DNA of 64,000 nt from Uranotaenia lowii (GCF_029784155.1 NC_073692.1:374422813-374486812); one strand, 5' to 3'; positions 1 to 11,096 are shown, numbered from the stretch's first letter. The notes: generated from the letters alone by a model not told the origin. A program made the numbers and translations.

Positions 1-1319
1 GCTTGGGCTTGTTGCAAACGTAAAAATATATACTTGGCTAAGAAATCAAAATACATTTACACTCAAAATTTTGAAGAAAGTGTGCAAAACTGTGTATGAA
101 ATTGATCTGGTATGCATCACCTTAGTATGTTAGAATGTTGGGCAATAGTCATTTAGGATGAATTTCAAAGAACTGCCAATCCATAAACATAACTTGATTT
201 TACAGGTACGAAGTTCTTGCTTTTGCATATGTATTAGTAGTTTAAAAATATGGCAAATTTGTATGAAATCAATTGTGTATCTAAAGGCCCTGTAAATTTT
301 GTGTTCCCAAAATTGAATGTTGCCAAAATCTAACGAGGTCTGTATATGGTTATGAATATGTCCATTTCTTTATAATTAAATTATTTGATTTTAAAAGTAA
401 AAACTAAGAACAAATAGTACGTCATTTATTCAAGCAACATTCCATTTATTGTTAAGTTTGATAACACAATTTTCTAATCGAACTCTTATTCGAAAAAAAA
501 TTAAAATATCCGAAAGATTACAAGACCAAAAAACAAATTTTGGAAGATAAGAGTTATTTTACCTTTTGTATTCATCATTTTGATGAGTTTATCGATAAAA
601 AATACTTGATTTATAGGTTTTGAGCAATGATATATTATTATTTTTAATGTTTCATCTCCGAGTATTTTAACTTTGTTCTGGCCTCATACAGCATAGAAAA
701 GGTTTTCATGTTCAAATAATTGTTCTATCATAACATTATACTTATATAGATTTAAGGCAAACATGTAAAACGGTCTATGATTGACGTCAAATGATTGACG
801 TCAAATAAATTAAAAAAAAACAAATTTCAACATGTTCAAATCCGAAATTTAAATTTCAGTTCATTTGTTATTTAAATTCAAATCATTGTTAAAAATAATC
901 AAAAAACAACTTATTCAGTTTTGTATAAAGGCTCCAAAATTCAAATTTATTTCAAAGCTTATGATAGACCTATTTTTTAACAAGGTTTCGAGAGATCACT
1001 TACAGGAAAATAACTATATATTTGGCTTTGGCTCATTCGACTTTTAAAATAAAATGAATTGAAAGTTTTAAAGTTACGCAATCATTGAAAAACAAATATC
1101 GAAAAACCAAAAATGTATATTTTTCGTAGTTTTTAGAGAAATAAAAGTTTGAAGATGTAAAATTACACAATTTTCAAAGATTGTTGGTGTTCTGATTCAT
1201 TTGTAAATGTTCAAGGCTAGGAGGTTGTTTTATTGAAAACTACTATGTTAAGAAATAAATTTCTATTTTACCTACATGTATGTTTATTTGTTCAAGTAAT
1301 TGAGACAGAACAATTGCAT
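1..1319. other. AT-rich gene-free stretch
   Basis: I see no convincing gene here; the open frames are short, AT-driven and lack exon-like boundaries. A segment at about 507-545 (AATATCCGAAAGATTACAAG and the bases after it) recurs with few changes at about 57090-57135, so part of this stretch is a dispersed repeat. Confidence 0.6.
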
Positions 1320-1688
1320 ATGTTTATTTCTATATTAAGAAAAGGATTTTTTTAAGGATTCAGTTCTTTTAAAGACTGAATTTCATTTTTTATTTAATTG
1401 TTTGTTTGAAATTTAAACTTTTATTCTGAAATATGTTTTTATGAAGGTTTTTTGTATTTGGAATTAGTTCTCTGTGGAATTAGCATGACGTTTAATCTTG
1501 AATTTTTCGATTAAACGTCATGCTAATTCCACAGAGAACTAATTCCAAATACAAAAAAACCTTCATAAAAACATATTTCAGATTAGAAGTTTAAATTTCA
1601 AACAAACTATTAAATAAAAAATGATATTCAGTCTTTAAAAGAACTGAATCCTTAAAAAAAATCCTTTTCTTAATATAGAAATAAACAT
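1320..1688. repeat. Long near-perfect inverted repeat (hairpin)
   Basis: The left arm at 1320-1497 (178 nt) is the reverse complement of the right arm at 1509-1688 (180 nt), with only a few mismatches and small indels, around an 11-nt loop at 1498-1508. The arms meet at GACGTTTAATC / GATTAAACGTC. A transcript from either strand would fold into a duplex of about 175 bp. It could be a foldback transposon remnant, a snap-back duplication or a hairpin-RNA (endo-siRNA) source. There is no coding content. The high arm identity suggests a recent origin or ongoing conversion between the arms. Confidence 0.9.
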
Positions 1689-2321
1689 TAACATTAACCT
1701 GACAATCAATAATATAGAATGAAATTTCAGTTTTCAATCTGAATTGAATCTTTGAATTTGGAATTCTCTATAGCTATTTTATTTTTTAATTCTTATTTTT
1801 TTAATCTAAATCTGAAAATTTATCACGCACAAAAATGAAAATCTCAATTCTCATCATGGACTAGAGCGGAAGACAATTTAAATTCCGCTAAAGGATTTAC
1901 GGGCATACTCGAAAAAGATTGGTTTGATTTTTTCATGCATTTGTTATATTCAAATTCTTCATGAATGTGACGTCATCCAAGAAATTGAATATCACACTAC
2001 CTGCTTTGAATGTTCCTTACATGTTTGACAATTCGCATGGTGAACCCGATGAAACTGGTTCATTGCCTCTGGAACGTCAAAATGAACATCAAGCCACCGA
2101 GGTAATGAACTAGTCACCGTGAGTGAGTCGCCTCTCGGAATACCCCGACTAGAGTCACGTGACTACGACTAATGTGACTACGAGTCACTTCATTCGCCTC
2201 GCAGAATAAGGCCCAAAAAATTTTAAAGTTGAGAATGAAAAACTTCGTTCATAATTTTTTTTATAATACGGTTGAAATGCGCATGCTAGTGATTCATGAG
2301 CACAAACATTTTGATTCTTGA
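1689..2321. other. Non-coding, with a short palindromic patch
   Basis: No gene is seen. Around 2115-2205 the words GAGTCAC, GTGACTACGA and CGAGTCAC recur in both orientations, centred on the palindrome AGTCACGTGACT, which contains an E-box-like CACGTG. It may be the end of an unrecognised TIR element or chance structure. Confidence 0.4.
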
Positions 2322-3035
2322 CTTTTAAAGTTTTTGACACTTGAATCTTGAACCTTGAGGACTCTTAAAAATTCTTAGTAATGACTTTCTAACACCCTTA
2401 AAGATTCGAGAAGTATTTTGAAATTTTTTAAATACATTATAAGACTCTTGATACTCTTGAAGAAACTTGAAGATTTCTCTTCGAAAGACGCTTTGAATCT
2501 TTTGATGGCTTTTCAAAAACCTTGAAAACTCTATAAGTCCTTTGAAGGCCCTTGAACGCTTTCAACTCTTTACAGCTTTCGGAGATTTTCGATGGCCTTT
2601 GAAGAACCTTGAAGACTCTAAAAGACACTTGAAGAATGTTTACGACTTTAAAAGACTGCTGGATACTCATGAGCCTCTCTAAGACTGTTGAAGAATTGAA
2701 AGTTGTTCAAACGCTCTAAGAGCCTCGAAGACATTCGAAAAATCGAAAAGAATTCGGAAGACTTTGCAAGAATCTCTAACAAACTTGAAGGCTCCTAAAG
2801 ACTCCCAAAAATTTTAGAATGTTGAAAACTCTCGAAAACTCCTCAAGAACATCGAAGACTCCTGGCTCTTGAAGAATCTGAAGAACTTTTGAAAAAGACC
2901 CTGTAAAATTTTAGAAAACCGCAATTTTCAAGATTCTCGACGACTTTTGAAGAATTTTTAAAAATCATTTGAAAAATTTTGGAAACCCTAAGTGACTCTA
3001 ACAGACCTTTGAAGACTAAAATTTGGCATTTCAAG
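2322..3035. repeat. Degenerate minisatellite built on CTTGAAGACTC-like words
   Basis: For about 700 bp the sequence is made of diverged copies of words such as CTTGAAGACTCT, CTTTGAAG and CTTGAAGAA, spaced roughly 10-25 bp apart without strict periodicity. The minus-strand open frames here, rich in Phe, Lys, Ser and Val, result from this composition and not from a gene. It ends about 65 bp before the TIR element at 3101. Confidence 0.7.
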
Positions 3036-3100
3036 ATGAATACTCAGAAATTTAGATTTCCAGAAATTCGTTGAATTACAAAATTGGGTAGTGTGATATA

Positions 3101-3134
3101 CACAGTAAACGAAAATTACCGAGTTCGGTAATTT
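3101..3134 (+). repeat. Left terminal inverted repeat of the 7.3-kb element
   Basis: It starts CACAGTAAACGAAAATTACC and contains the palindrome-like ACCGAGTTCGGT. It matches the reverse complement of 10355-10388 at 33 of 34 positions and is preceded by TA. Confidence 0.85.
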
Positions 3135-3359
3135 GTTTTACAGAACCTGGTCTGTAATTCGAATAATTTCGGTAATTGATCAATTTGACGTTTTGTTTTT
3201 ACCGAGTTCGGTAAATCAGTTCCTAATTTACTGGAGTTCGTTTATTTTTATGTAAACAAATCGCTTTGCAGTAAATTTTCGGTAAAAAAAACACCGATAT
3301 CTGTAAATCATTGTCGCTGTCAAAACAGACGTCAAATTTCAAGCGTCTTTTTCTGGCAG

Positions 3360-3517
3360 CTTTGAGCGCTGCTGTTTCTCTCTCTCTTATAACCACAATG
3401 TCTTAGTGGCATCCCGCTTGCGCTGTAAAATAGGCAAAGACAAATAGGAAACTTTTCACTGCCATTTTATTTGTGTTTCGTGCGTGAGTTAAAAAATTAT
3501 TTGACGTAGAGGAAACT
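3360..3517 (+). promoter_or_regulatory. Possible leader exon at the start of the captured gene
   Basis: Inside the left part of the TIR element the sequence becomes less AT-rich and ends in a good donor (GAAACTG followed by GTAGGT at 3518). The first phosphatase-like exon has an acceptor (TTTTCAATAG) just before 3721. This suggests a noncoding first exon joined to the captured exons. There is no direct transcript evidence. Confidence 0.3.
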
Positions 3518-4498
3518 GGTAGGTATACAAATTGTAATTTAGAATAAAAAAGAAGATTCAAAGGTTATTTTCATGACTTTTACTGCATAATATTTACGTT
3601 CAGTGTCAAGAATTGACGTGTTTTAAATTGCCATTTTTCGTTATTTTACTCATAACCACATATTCCACATTCAGACAATCCCTACATTCAAATTGCTCAC
3701 ATCCATAATTTTTCAATAGCAACGCAGGAGCTGGTGAAAGACCGGAACAACAATCCATTCCTTATTCAAGCAGTTCCTGCCAATCTGTCCCACCACCTCC
3801 ATAACCAGCATAAACAAATCATCGTCATCGTCGGCCGCCGCATCATTCATTTCCAAGTGGTGTTGTACTTCATCCTACGCCTGGCGGGATCGGAACTTTG
3901 ATTGGCTTCATTCCAGCGCCAATTCAAATAATGACCAAAATCCTTTTCATCCACTCCAGCAGCAACATCAGCCGCTTCATCTTCATCGTCCCCCATCGCA
4001 CTAGACTCATCAAACAGCAACCAGCCTGAATCTTCTATTGGGTATCGATTTTACTCCGACCCCACAGACTCAGAGCTCGAAGACCAACATTCGCGACGAT
4101 GATCAAAATTCATAAATGAGGTCCTCACCTCTACCAAAGTTTAATCTGCCTCAGAAGTGGTCGCAATGAATCTCGGCAACCCGGCACCAGCAGCCCGGTT
4201 GCAAGCTTAAAGAAAAGCGTGCAACAAGTTGATCCCGCTGTTGAATCGATTTTAACCGAAGCCTCGTTTAGTCAAATTCCGGGATCAACCGGTGACTGAA
4301 CCCTTTGATGATCAGTCCACCCTCAAGTGGTTCCACAAGAGTTCGAATGGTTGCAAAAGTTTGTCGATAGTATGGACACGAAAACGTTGAACGGAACCAC
4401 CCCGCTCGATGATAAGTGGAAAGAACTGCAGAATTTTCTGGTGAGAACTATTTTTAATTCTTATGTCAATTATCGTCATTTTCATAAATTTGAAATTT

Positions 4499-5597
4499 GT
4501 TGAAATTGTTTCTGGACTTCAAAAGAGCTTTTGAAACAATTGATCGAGAAATTCTGATTGATGTGTTAACAAGAATTGGCATCAGTGGGACAGTTCTTAA
4601 CTGGTTCAAGGACTATTTGGGTAACAGAATGCAAAGAACAAAATTTGGTTCATCTTACTCGCGATACAGAGAAAACAACTTAGGTGTCCCACAAGGAAGT
4701 GTATTGGGTCCTTTGTTGTTCATACTTTACATCAATGACATGAAAAAATGTTTACAGTATGGTCGTCTGAAGCTATTTGCGGATGACTCAGTCTCCTATT
4801 GGAGTGGCAAGGATTTGGAACACGTCATACAAGAAGCAAATGCGGATTTAAAAAATATTGCTAATTTTTTAAAACATCGAAAATTGTGTCTGAACCTCAA
4901 TAAAACTAGCTGGATGATTATTGGAAATCGCAAAATCGGAGTCTGTTCAAACCTATATATTGATGGTTGTGCAATCGAAAGAGTACGTCAAGTCAAATAC
5001 CTGGGAGTACAAATCGATGAAAAGCTAAATTTTGTAGCTCACATCGACTATACTATTAAGAAGATTGCTATGAAATACGGAGTTCTTTGCCGAATAAGTA
5101 GATACATGACATTCTGGTCAAAAATAATCTACGTGAAATCAGTGATAACGCCACACTTTGACTATTGCGCTACAATACTGCTACATGCATCAGATACGCA
5201 GACAAAGCGGCTACAAAGAATTCAAAACAAGATAATGAGAGTGATAATACGATGCAACCGATATACTCCTAGTGCTTTTATGCTTGATATGCTGCAATGG
5301 TTGTCAGTTAAGCAGAGGATTACATACAACAGTTTAATTTTTATATTCAAAATGAAGAAAGGAATGTTACCAACTTATTTGTTGGATGGCCTGCAGTACG
5401 GAATCGATATCCACAGATACAGTACAAGGAGAGCTCAAGATTTTAGATTGCCAAACACGAAAAAAGAGATGAGCAAACGATCTATTTTCTACAACGGATT
5501 GAAGATGTATAATGATCTACCGATGAACATCAAAGACAGTTCAAACTTGAATGTTTTTAAGAAGCTGACAATACAATATGTCAAACAGACAATTTGA
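4499..5597 (+). CDS. Reverse transcriptase, 5'-truncated LINE ORF2 (about 365 aa, open)
   Basis: This is the RT and C-terminal part of a non-LTR ORF2, open for about 365 residues with no internal stop. Motifs in order are LDFKRAFETIDREIL (RT block with catalytic Asp), GVPQGSVLGPLLFILYIND, FADD (the YxDD box) and KYLGVQID. After these comes the long helical tail typical of CR1/L2/Daphne-type elements, ending near YVKQTI. There is no endonuclease or start codon because the copy is 5' truncated; the open frame begins at the insertion point. About 240 bp of 3' UTR and an A-tail follow. The intact frame suggests a rather recent insertion. The clade is inferred from motif style only. Confidence 0.85.
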
Positions 5598-5836
5598 TAC
5601 AAAGACTAATCCTAAAAAGGATCATATCAATGTGATGAAGTTCTGACGAAGCATCAGACAGAAAATTGTACGGTGATGGACATACGCGGGAGTAAGACGA
5701 ACAAGTCGTACAGAAATTGAACTATCAATGTTAATATAATTATCCAGAGGATAAAACAGTCCCTCCCACTCCTAAAGAAGCGTATGGGGTGGAGGTTGGA
5801 CCCAAATGGGCCAATGGGACCATCACAAAAAAAAAA
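4499..5836 (+). mobile_element. 5'-truncated CR1/Jockey-group LINE insertion
   Basis: A perfect 13-bp target-site duplication AAATTTGAAATTT flanks it (4486-4498 and 5837-5849). The insert ends in a run of A at 5827-5836. The 5' end is missing and the reverse transcriptase reading starts at the duplication. It sits in the intron between the first two preserved phosphatase exons (donor at 4441, acceptor before 5859), so it did not break an exon. Confidence 0.9.
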
Positions 5837-6991
5837 AAATTTGAAATTTCGTTACCAGGTCAAAGACGAATTCAAGAGACATGTTAGTGTGGCTCGACTG
5901 TTTCCAAAAAAGAATCGTTCCATGGATTGTGTGCCATACAATCAAGCCCGGATAACGCTACCACATCTACTGATACATAAATGCGGCATTTGTTAAGGTA
6001 AATTGTAATCATGTAAGAAAGCTTACAAGTTCATTTTTGTTTAACCTTTGTTTTTTCCTAAAGATGTTTATCTGAAAATTTTAAGACTATTGTCTGTGAA
6101 TTCTTTTTTAATATTTTTAATACAGACGTTCAATCTTTATTCGTTTTGTAATAAGTCGTTTTTCTCGTTTTCTGTGTTTGTAAATTTTACAATTTTGTCT
6201 AACTACCTAGTTAGATAAGGAAAAACGTTAAGTGAGTCAATTCTATAGTTCAAAGATGACTATGGACGCTAGAAATCATTGATCAGCTGTCTTTTCGGGA
6301 ATACAATGATACTCGAATGAGATTATTTTTCTCTTACAGGAACTTGGATTTGGCTGCCAACAGATAATTCTTACGCAGACTCCTCAACAAAATACCGTAA
6401 ATAACTGCTGGTTTGGTCTCAGAAATCGACAGTTATCGTTTGCCTGAATACAGATATATCTTTCCAGCTGATCAAACAGTTTGATCTGTCGCAATGCATC
6501 GAACGGGCGCTACGGGCAACAATGCACGGTTCAGATGTAATCCGCAACATAACGCTGGTACAGAACAAATTGTGGCCTGAACTCTACGCTAAGTATCTGC
6601 TAAGGATTGTCCGGAATGTGATTGGGGCCTATCGGCAGCAGAACCAGGAATTGAAACAGATGATTCCCATGGTTGTTAACTGTTTGGACGGAACCGATCT
6701 ATCCAATTTGCTGGCCGTGGCCATTATCCTTATCCTGGCTACGCAAATTAAGATGCCTTTTTTAACAAGTAAGAAAAGAACCTCAATTTGATTATTTCCG
6801 TAATTCATGTTTCTTGCAGATGTTATCGATATTTTGTTCTGAATATATAGTCAACGGAAAGGTGCAATTCGTGACCACTGTGTCAATGGATTAAAATATT
6901 TTCAACGAAAATCGTCTGTAGTGTTGACGCTGGACGAGCAACGGCGAGCACAGATCCGGGATCCGCTGTGGACGACCTACGTTAGCTTCTA

Positions 6992-7862
6992 CACGGAAAA
7001 AAATTGAGTGGTTATCCCAAAGACGCTGTCATGATAATTTTACCATTTCAGCGCTATAGTATTTTCAACCACGAAAAGTTTAACATCAATTTTGTAAAAG
7101 TGCGCATGAAACAATATTGAAATTACTATGTACCTGGTAATTTTTGATAACTCTCAATGTTTGTTGTCGAAAATACTATGGTCATGATAATTTCTTCATA
7201 ATTTCTATTACAACTACCGTCCGCATAGTAATTTTGACATTGTGGCACCAATTCATATCAATAAAATACTACGCACATCGTACTTTTGAGAACAAAACAT
7301 ATTTGACTCAAAAACATAAGTGCGTATGATAATTTTACTATGGTAAACATTCTTGTTGTTTACACTAATTCAGTATCATTATAATCATCAAACCCGTGAG
7401 TAAAAAAACTAATTTTGAGCTGCTTTAAAGTTTCATAACTTTGAAAATCATTCCAGAGCATCGGGAGAACACACTAACATTGACCGACGTGTGTCGGAAG
7501 TGTGAATTTTCATGTTTCAAATAATGTCATAATGCATGCATGCAAATAAACAAAGAAACATACATAGTAATTTTACTATTTAAATCAAGCTCCTCGCTCC
7601 TCCTATTCTTTATCATAACACATACTAGTTTCATCATGAAAATATTAATTTTACTTGGGACGAAGTAAAACAATGCATCATTTCATTTACAATTTTACTA
7701 AAACGCAGTCGAATTTACTATGCGCAGCCAAATTGAGCACATAGTAAAATAGCTATGCGTAAGGTATTATAAACAACAAAACATATTCGACTCAAAAATA
7801 TGGTTGCCTGTTGTTCATTTAAACCACGGATTTAGTAATTTTACTATGCTTTTTTTTGTGTG
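6992..7862. mobile_element. MITE, TA target duplication, inside captured gene
   Basis: TA at 6990-6991 and 863-864 of the 7 kb region (7863-7864) flanks an 871-bp insert whose ends are short inverted repeats (left CACGGAAAAAAA, right in reverse complement CACACAAAAAAAA). The interior is AT-rich with repeated TAGTAATTTTACTA-like palindromic words. It interrupts an otherwise exon-like reading (GACGACCTACG before, GCACGACATCC after). No transposase is encoded. Confidence 0.6.
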
Positions 7863-8041
7863 TAGCACGACATCCTCGATGACTTCATGAATAAGGTATT
7901 GTATTTTTTATGGTTATAAATTAATTTAAAAAGTATTTTGAAAAGGTTTATCAAAGTTAAATAAATTTTATTATTTTTCGCTCCCTTCAATACTAACAAT
8001 TCTTATTGCTATAATAGATACCTGAACTGCTGAAAACAATA

Positions 8042-9071
8042 AGTGGTATGAATAAGGTTTAGCAATTGCTTCGGTAGCTTTTACTTAGCTCGAAATCAAT
8101 CAAAGCAAAAGTCCAAAGCATTTGCTTAGTTTGGTATGAATAAACATTTGCTTAGCGGATGTGTACTAAAGTCTTAGAACATAGCTTTTGCTTCGAAAAA
8201 TAGAGCTATCCAACCAGCAGAATCTGAAGTTTTCTAAAGTAAAATGAAAGAGGACGATCAGAAAATTGAAAAGTACGGCTAAAGTAGCCTTGAATCGACG
8301 AAGCGGGTGGTGGGTGTAAGAACGACCGTAATTTTTTGTTAATGCGTGCTCGTATGCGTTGATGTTTAAAGAAAAATTAATACATATTCGAAAATTGTCA
8401 AACAAAAAACGGCCTAACTTTAAATTTATCATAAGCTCTCCCACATGTATTCGGATCGAAATAATCCGATGTATGAAAAAAATAGGCAATAGGCGTTTAG
8501 TTTTTTTTTAAATCTTAGGATTATAAAAAAATATATAAAAATGAGAGATCTGTATAATCTTTTAAATTATTACAATTTATTTCTTACTTTGAGCCAATTG
8601 GGACTTCTTCCACTATAGCCGGATTTTTTTTTAATTTGAAATATTTACTAATTGATTTGTTTATTGTCATCTTAGACGAATGATTTTATACAACGACAGG
8701 AATATGAAAAAAGTTGGGTTATCACTTCGACTTTTCTTTATCCATGTTGAAAATACCTTTTTGAATTGTTTTGAAGTGAAATATTGCTAATTTGATAAGT
8801 TCACGACGTTATTAAAGAATTTTTTATTGGAAAAGTCTGCTACCGAGCATGCTTAGAAAATAAAGCAATTGCTATGAGATTTGTCAAGCAATTGCTTCAG
8901 ATTTGAGCTTTATTCATACCAAACTAGCATGTTCTAAAAGTAAAAGCTCCTGACTGAGAAAACAGCTGTCAAAAAAACTTTATTCATAACAACCGAAGCA
9001 CCGAAGCAGCGACTGCTCGACTGCTCGATTCAGTTTAGCAAAAGCAATTACTAAGTTTTTTTCATACCACC
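8042..9071. mobile_element. MITE with GTGGTATGAA termini
   Basis: The left end AGTGGTATGAATAAGG and the right end (reverse complement GGTGGTATGAAAAAAAC) form imperfect inverted repeats that stay alignable for about 35 bp, both running into AGCAATTGCTT-like sequence. A 5-bp direct repeat CAATA flanks the insert (8037-8041, 9072-9076). Internal copies of TTTGGTATGAATAAA suggest rearrangement. It lies in the last intron of the captured phosphatase. Confidence 0.6.
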
Positions 9072-9739
9072 CAATATTTTCCCTAGGCATCACCTTGCTG
9101 TGGTCTACGCCGGACGAGATCAGCAGGATCAAGGCTGACATTACCCAGCTTACCACCCTCAGCTGATCTTTAGGTAAAAGCCGAAACTGGATAGGTTTAT
9201 GTCGAACAATATTGTTCTGTAGGTTGCGACGTTCGATAACAATGTGTTCAAGTAATTTATTAATAAATGGAATTTAGAAATTAAAATTTATTAACAGCTT
9301 TGATTTATGAATTGATTTGGTCGTCGTAAATGAAGGTAAGTGTTTATTCATAATCATTTCCATGAATTTGGTTGTTCCACCTCAACTCAAAATATTCTTC
9401 TTTTTTAGGTCTATATTTCATAACCAAAGCCATTTTCAATTGAATATTTACCGAAAACTGTTAAATTTTAGGTTATCATTACCGGAAATAGTAAAACGTT
9501 CAGTTATTTCAACCTATGGTGCACAGCGCATAACGCGAGATGATCAGTGTCTCCAGATGACACTTGAAACGAAATTTGTTTGTTCTGATGAGCACAGATT
9601 ACTCTTTTTTATAATAATTAATTTTAAGATACCTTCGAAATTTTTACAATTTTAAAATATTATTATTAAGTCCATCACAATTGAAATATTTCGCTTCAAG
9701 TGTTTTCCGGAGACTCCGAAAATCTCGCGTAATGCACTG

Positions 9740-10354
9740 TGCATCATAAGCTGAAATTACCGAACGTTTTAACGGTTTCGGTAATAATTACCGAAAAAAA
9801 ATCAGTTTTCGGTTAATATAGACAACATTCCGGTAAAATCTACCGGTTTTTCGGTAAAAATAACAGATGTTTCGGTAAAATTTAGTGGTATTTCAGTAAT
9901 AATTACAAACATTTCGGTAAAATCTACCAGTTGTGCGGTAAATATTACAAAGCATTTACAGATTTTCGGTAAAAAAGTCACAGTATTTCGGTAATATTTA
10001 CCGGCATTTTAATAGCAATTACAGGTATTTCGGTAATAATTACTGGTATTTCGGTAACTATTCCGGTTGTTCGGTACATGTTAACGAGCTTCTATAGATT
10101 TTCGATTAACATCACCGGCCTTTCGGTAATAATTACAGACATTTCGGTTCAACAATACCGGTTATTCGTTAATCGAATGAGCTATCACATTGACAGCTGT
10201 CAATAAGTGACAAATGATTTTAGATATGATCAGCCGAGTTTCGATAATTTTTTACAGAAAAAGGTCTGTAATATTTTATAGCTGTCACTTTTTCTGCCAT
10301 GGAAAAAATTACCGAACAGTTTAACGATCTCCACATGTTAGGATTTCGGTAAAA
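9740..10354. repeat. Sub-terminal array of TTCGGTAA words
   Basis: About 600 bp next to the right TIR consist of degenerate, irregularly spaced copies of TTTCGGTAATAATTACCG-like words in both orientations (more than 20). A shorter stretch of the same words lies by the left TIR at 3135-3300. Such sub-terminal motifs often bind transposase in DNA transposons; here that role is inference. Confidence 0.7.
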
Positions 10355-10388
10355 AAATTACCGAACTCGGTAATTTTCGTTTATTGTG
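10355..10388 (-). repeat. Right terminal inverted repeat of the 7.3-kb element
   Basis: It ends CGTTTATTGTG and is followed by TA. It is the inverted partner of 3101-3134 with one mismatch. Confidence 0.85.
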
Positions 10389-10602
10389 TAAATAAGTTTC
10401 AAGAAATTTAATTACCAAGGGGAGGGGGAGGATGAAATAATTAATCAGCAAAAAAAACCGAAAAACATAAAATCAAAACAGAAAAAACCAGAAATACTAT
10501 TCCGGTAAACTGTCCAGTACAATTGGAAATGTCTCTTCTGGATATGTTTTATTATCATCAAACGTCTAAGAGCTTCGTTAGCAAACAGCAAACTTTATAC
10601 AC

Positions 10603-10794
10603 ATGTCTGCAAGTCTTTACATTCCAATTGTCATTTGCATGCTACCGTTGTTGGCTGGCGGCTACTTTGCAGTAAACATGAGCCAAAATCCCGAAAGTCA
10701 AATACAGAGCGATCTCCAAATGTGCGAATCTTTCTTGTCTTTTTTGTTGTCAATCGCCCGTGATGAGCGTAGAAAAACAATTTCTAATAATTGA
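10603..10794 (+). CDS. Candidate small protein with hydrophobic N-terminus (63 aa)
   Basis: It starts at an ATG and encodes 63 residues. The first ~23 (MSASLYIPIVICMLPLLAGG) look like a signal peptide or signal anchor, followed by a polar stretch with one Cys and a basic end. A polyadenylation signal (AATAAA) lies about 120 bp downstream near 10915. I do not recognise a family. It begins about 215 bp after the end of the 7.3-kb transposon. It could be a small secreted peptide gene, a terminal exon or a chance ORF in AT-rich DNA. Confidence 0.25.
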   Translation: MSASLYIPIVICMLPLLAGGYFAVNMSQNPESQIQSDLQMCESFLSFLLSIARDERRKTISNN

Positions 10795-11096
10795 TTTTTT
10801 TTTTCGTACAAAATGTTCACTTCTATATGTATCTAATGTAAATTTCAAAAGCATCAAGATTAAGCTGTAGAACAGAATCCGTACATAATAATCTTTGTCA
10901 TATGATTCATACGCAATAAAAGATGTTTTACTGTAAACGCGGGATTCTCACACTTCAGGAGATAAATAAACATATCATGATTAAAGTTTCATAATGGCGT
11001 GATAAAAGTTTATTTATTATTTAAAATAAAAATTTAGAGATAGCATAGCCTGATCTTAAATAACAACTAAAAATACAAACATCAAGATTCGATTAT

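Larger units (their letters stand above)
3721..9166 (+). pseudogene. Captured protein tyrosine phosphatase gene, 3' half (HD-PTP/myopic-like), decayed
   Basis: The exon-like segments lie on one strand. 3721-4440 has Pro/Gln/His-rich readable stretches and ends with a GTGAG donor. 5859-5997 follows acceptor TTACCAG and reads the PTP start motif KNR..D..PYNQAR, then after a one-base frameshift YINAAFVK before its GTAAAT donor. 6340 onward follows CTCTTACAG and reads TQTPQQNTVNNCW, the PTP TQGP..TV..FW motif. The next segment (about 6450-6770) ends in VVNCLDGTDLSNLL, matching the HCxxGxxR active-site loop with His changed to Asn and Arg to Leu. Later segments (6930-6990, 7865-7893, 9087-9166) end in a stop. 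The Pro/Gln-rich region before the PTP domain suggests HD-PTP (PTPN23/myopic), but that assignment is inference. Frameshifts, stops and insertions make it a pseudogene. Confidence 0.55.
3101..10388. mobile_element. 7.3-kb TIR DNA transposon with captured gene (TA target duplication)
   Basis: The ends are 34-bp terminal inverted repeats, 3101-3134 and 10355-10388, differing at one base (left begins CACAGTAAACGAAAATTACC; right in reverse complement begins CACAATAAACGAAAATTACC). Both are flanked by TA (3099-3100 and 10389-10390), a Tc1/mariner-like target signature. Sub-terminal regions are full of TTCGGTAA words. No transposase is seen. The interior instead holds a same-strand series of exon-like segments with splice sites resembling the 3' half of a tyrosine phosphatase gene. 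Three younger elements are nested inside (4499-5836, 6992-7862, 8042-9071). The alternative is two independent MITEs that happen to flank a gene copy. Confidence 0.65.

Noticed and set aside
2325..2670. Minus-strand frames rich in FKVLQR-like words
   Set aside because: They are translations of the degenerate minisatellite.
8166..8489. 107-aa minus-strand frame
   Set aside because: It lies inside a MITE (8042-9071) and has no domain.
9317..9655. 112-aa plus-strand frame
   Set aside because: It lies downstream of the captured gene's stop in low-complexity TE sequence; Phe/Leu-rich translation typical of AT-rich noncoding DNA.
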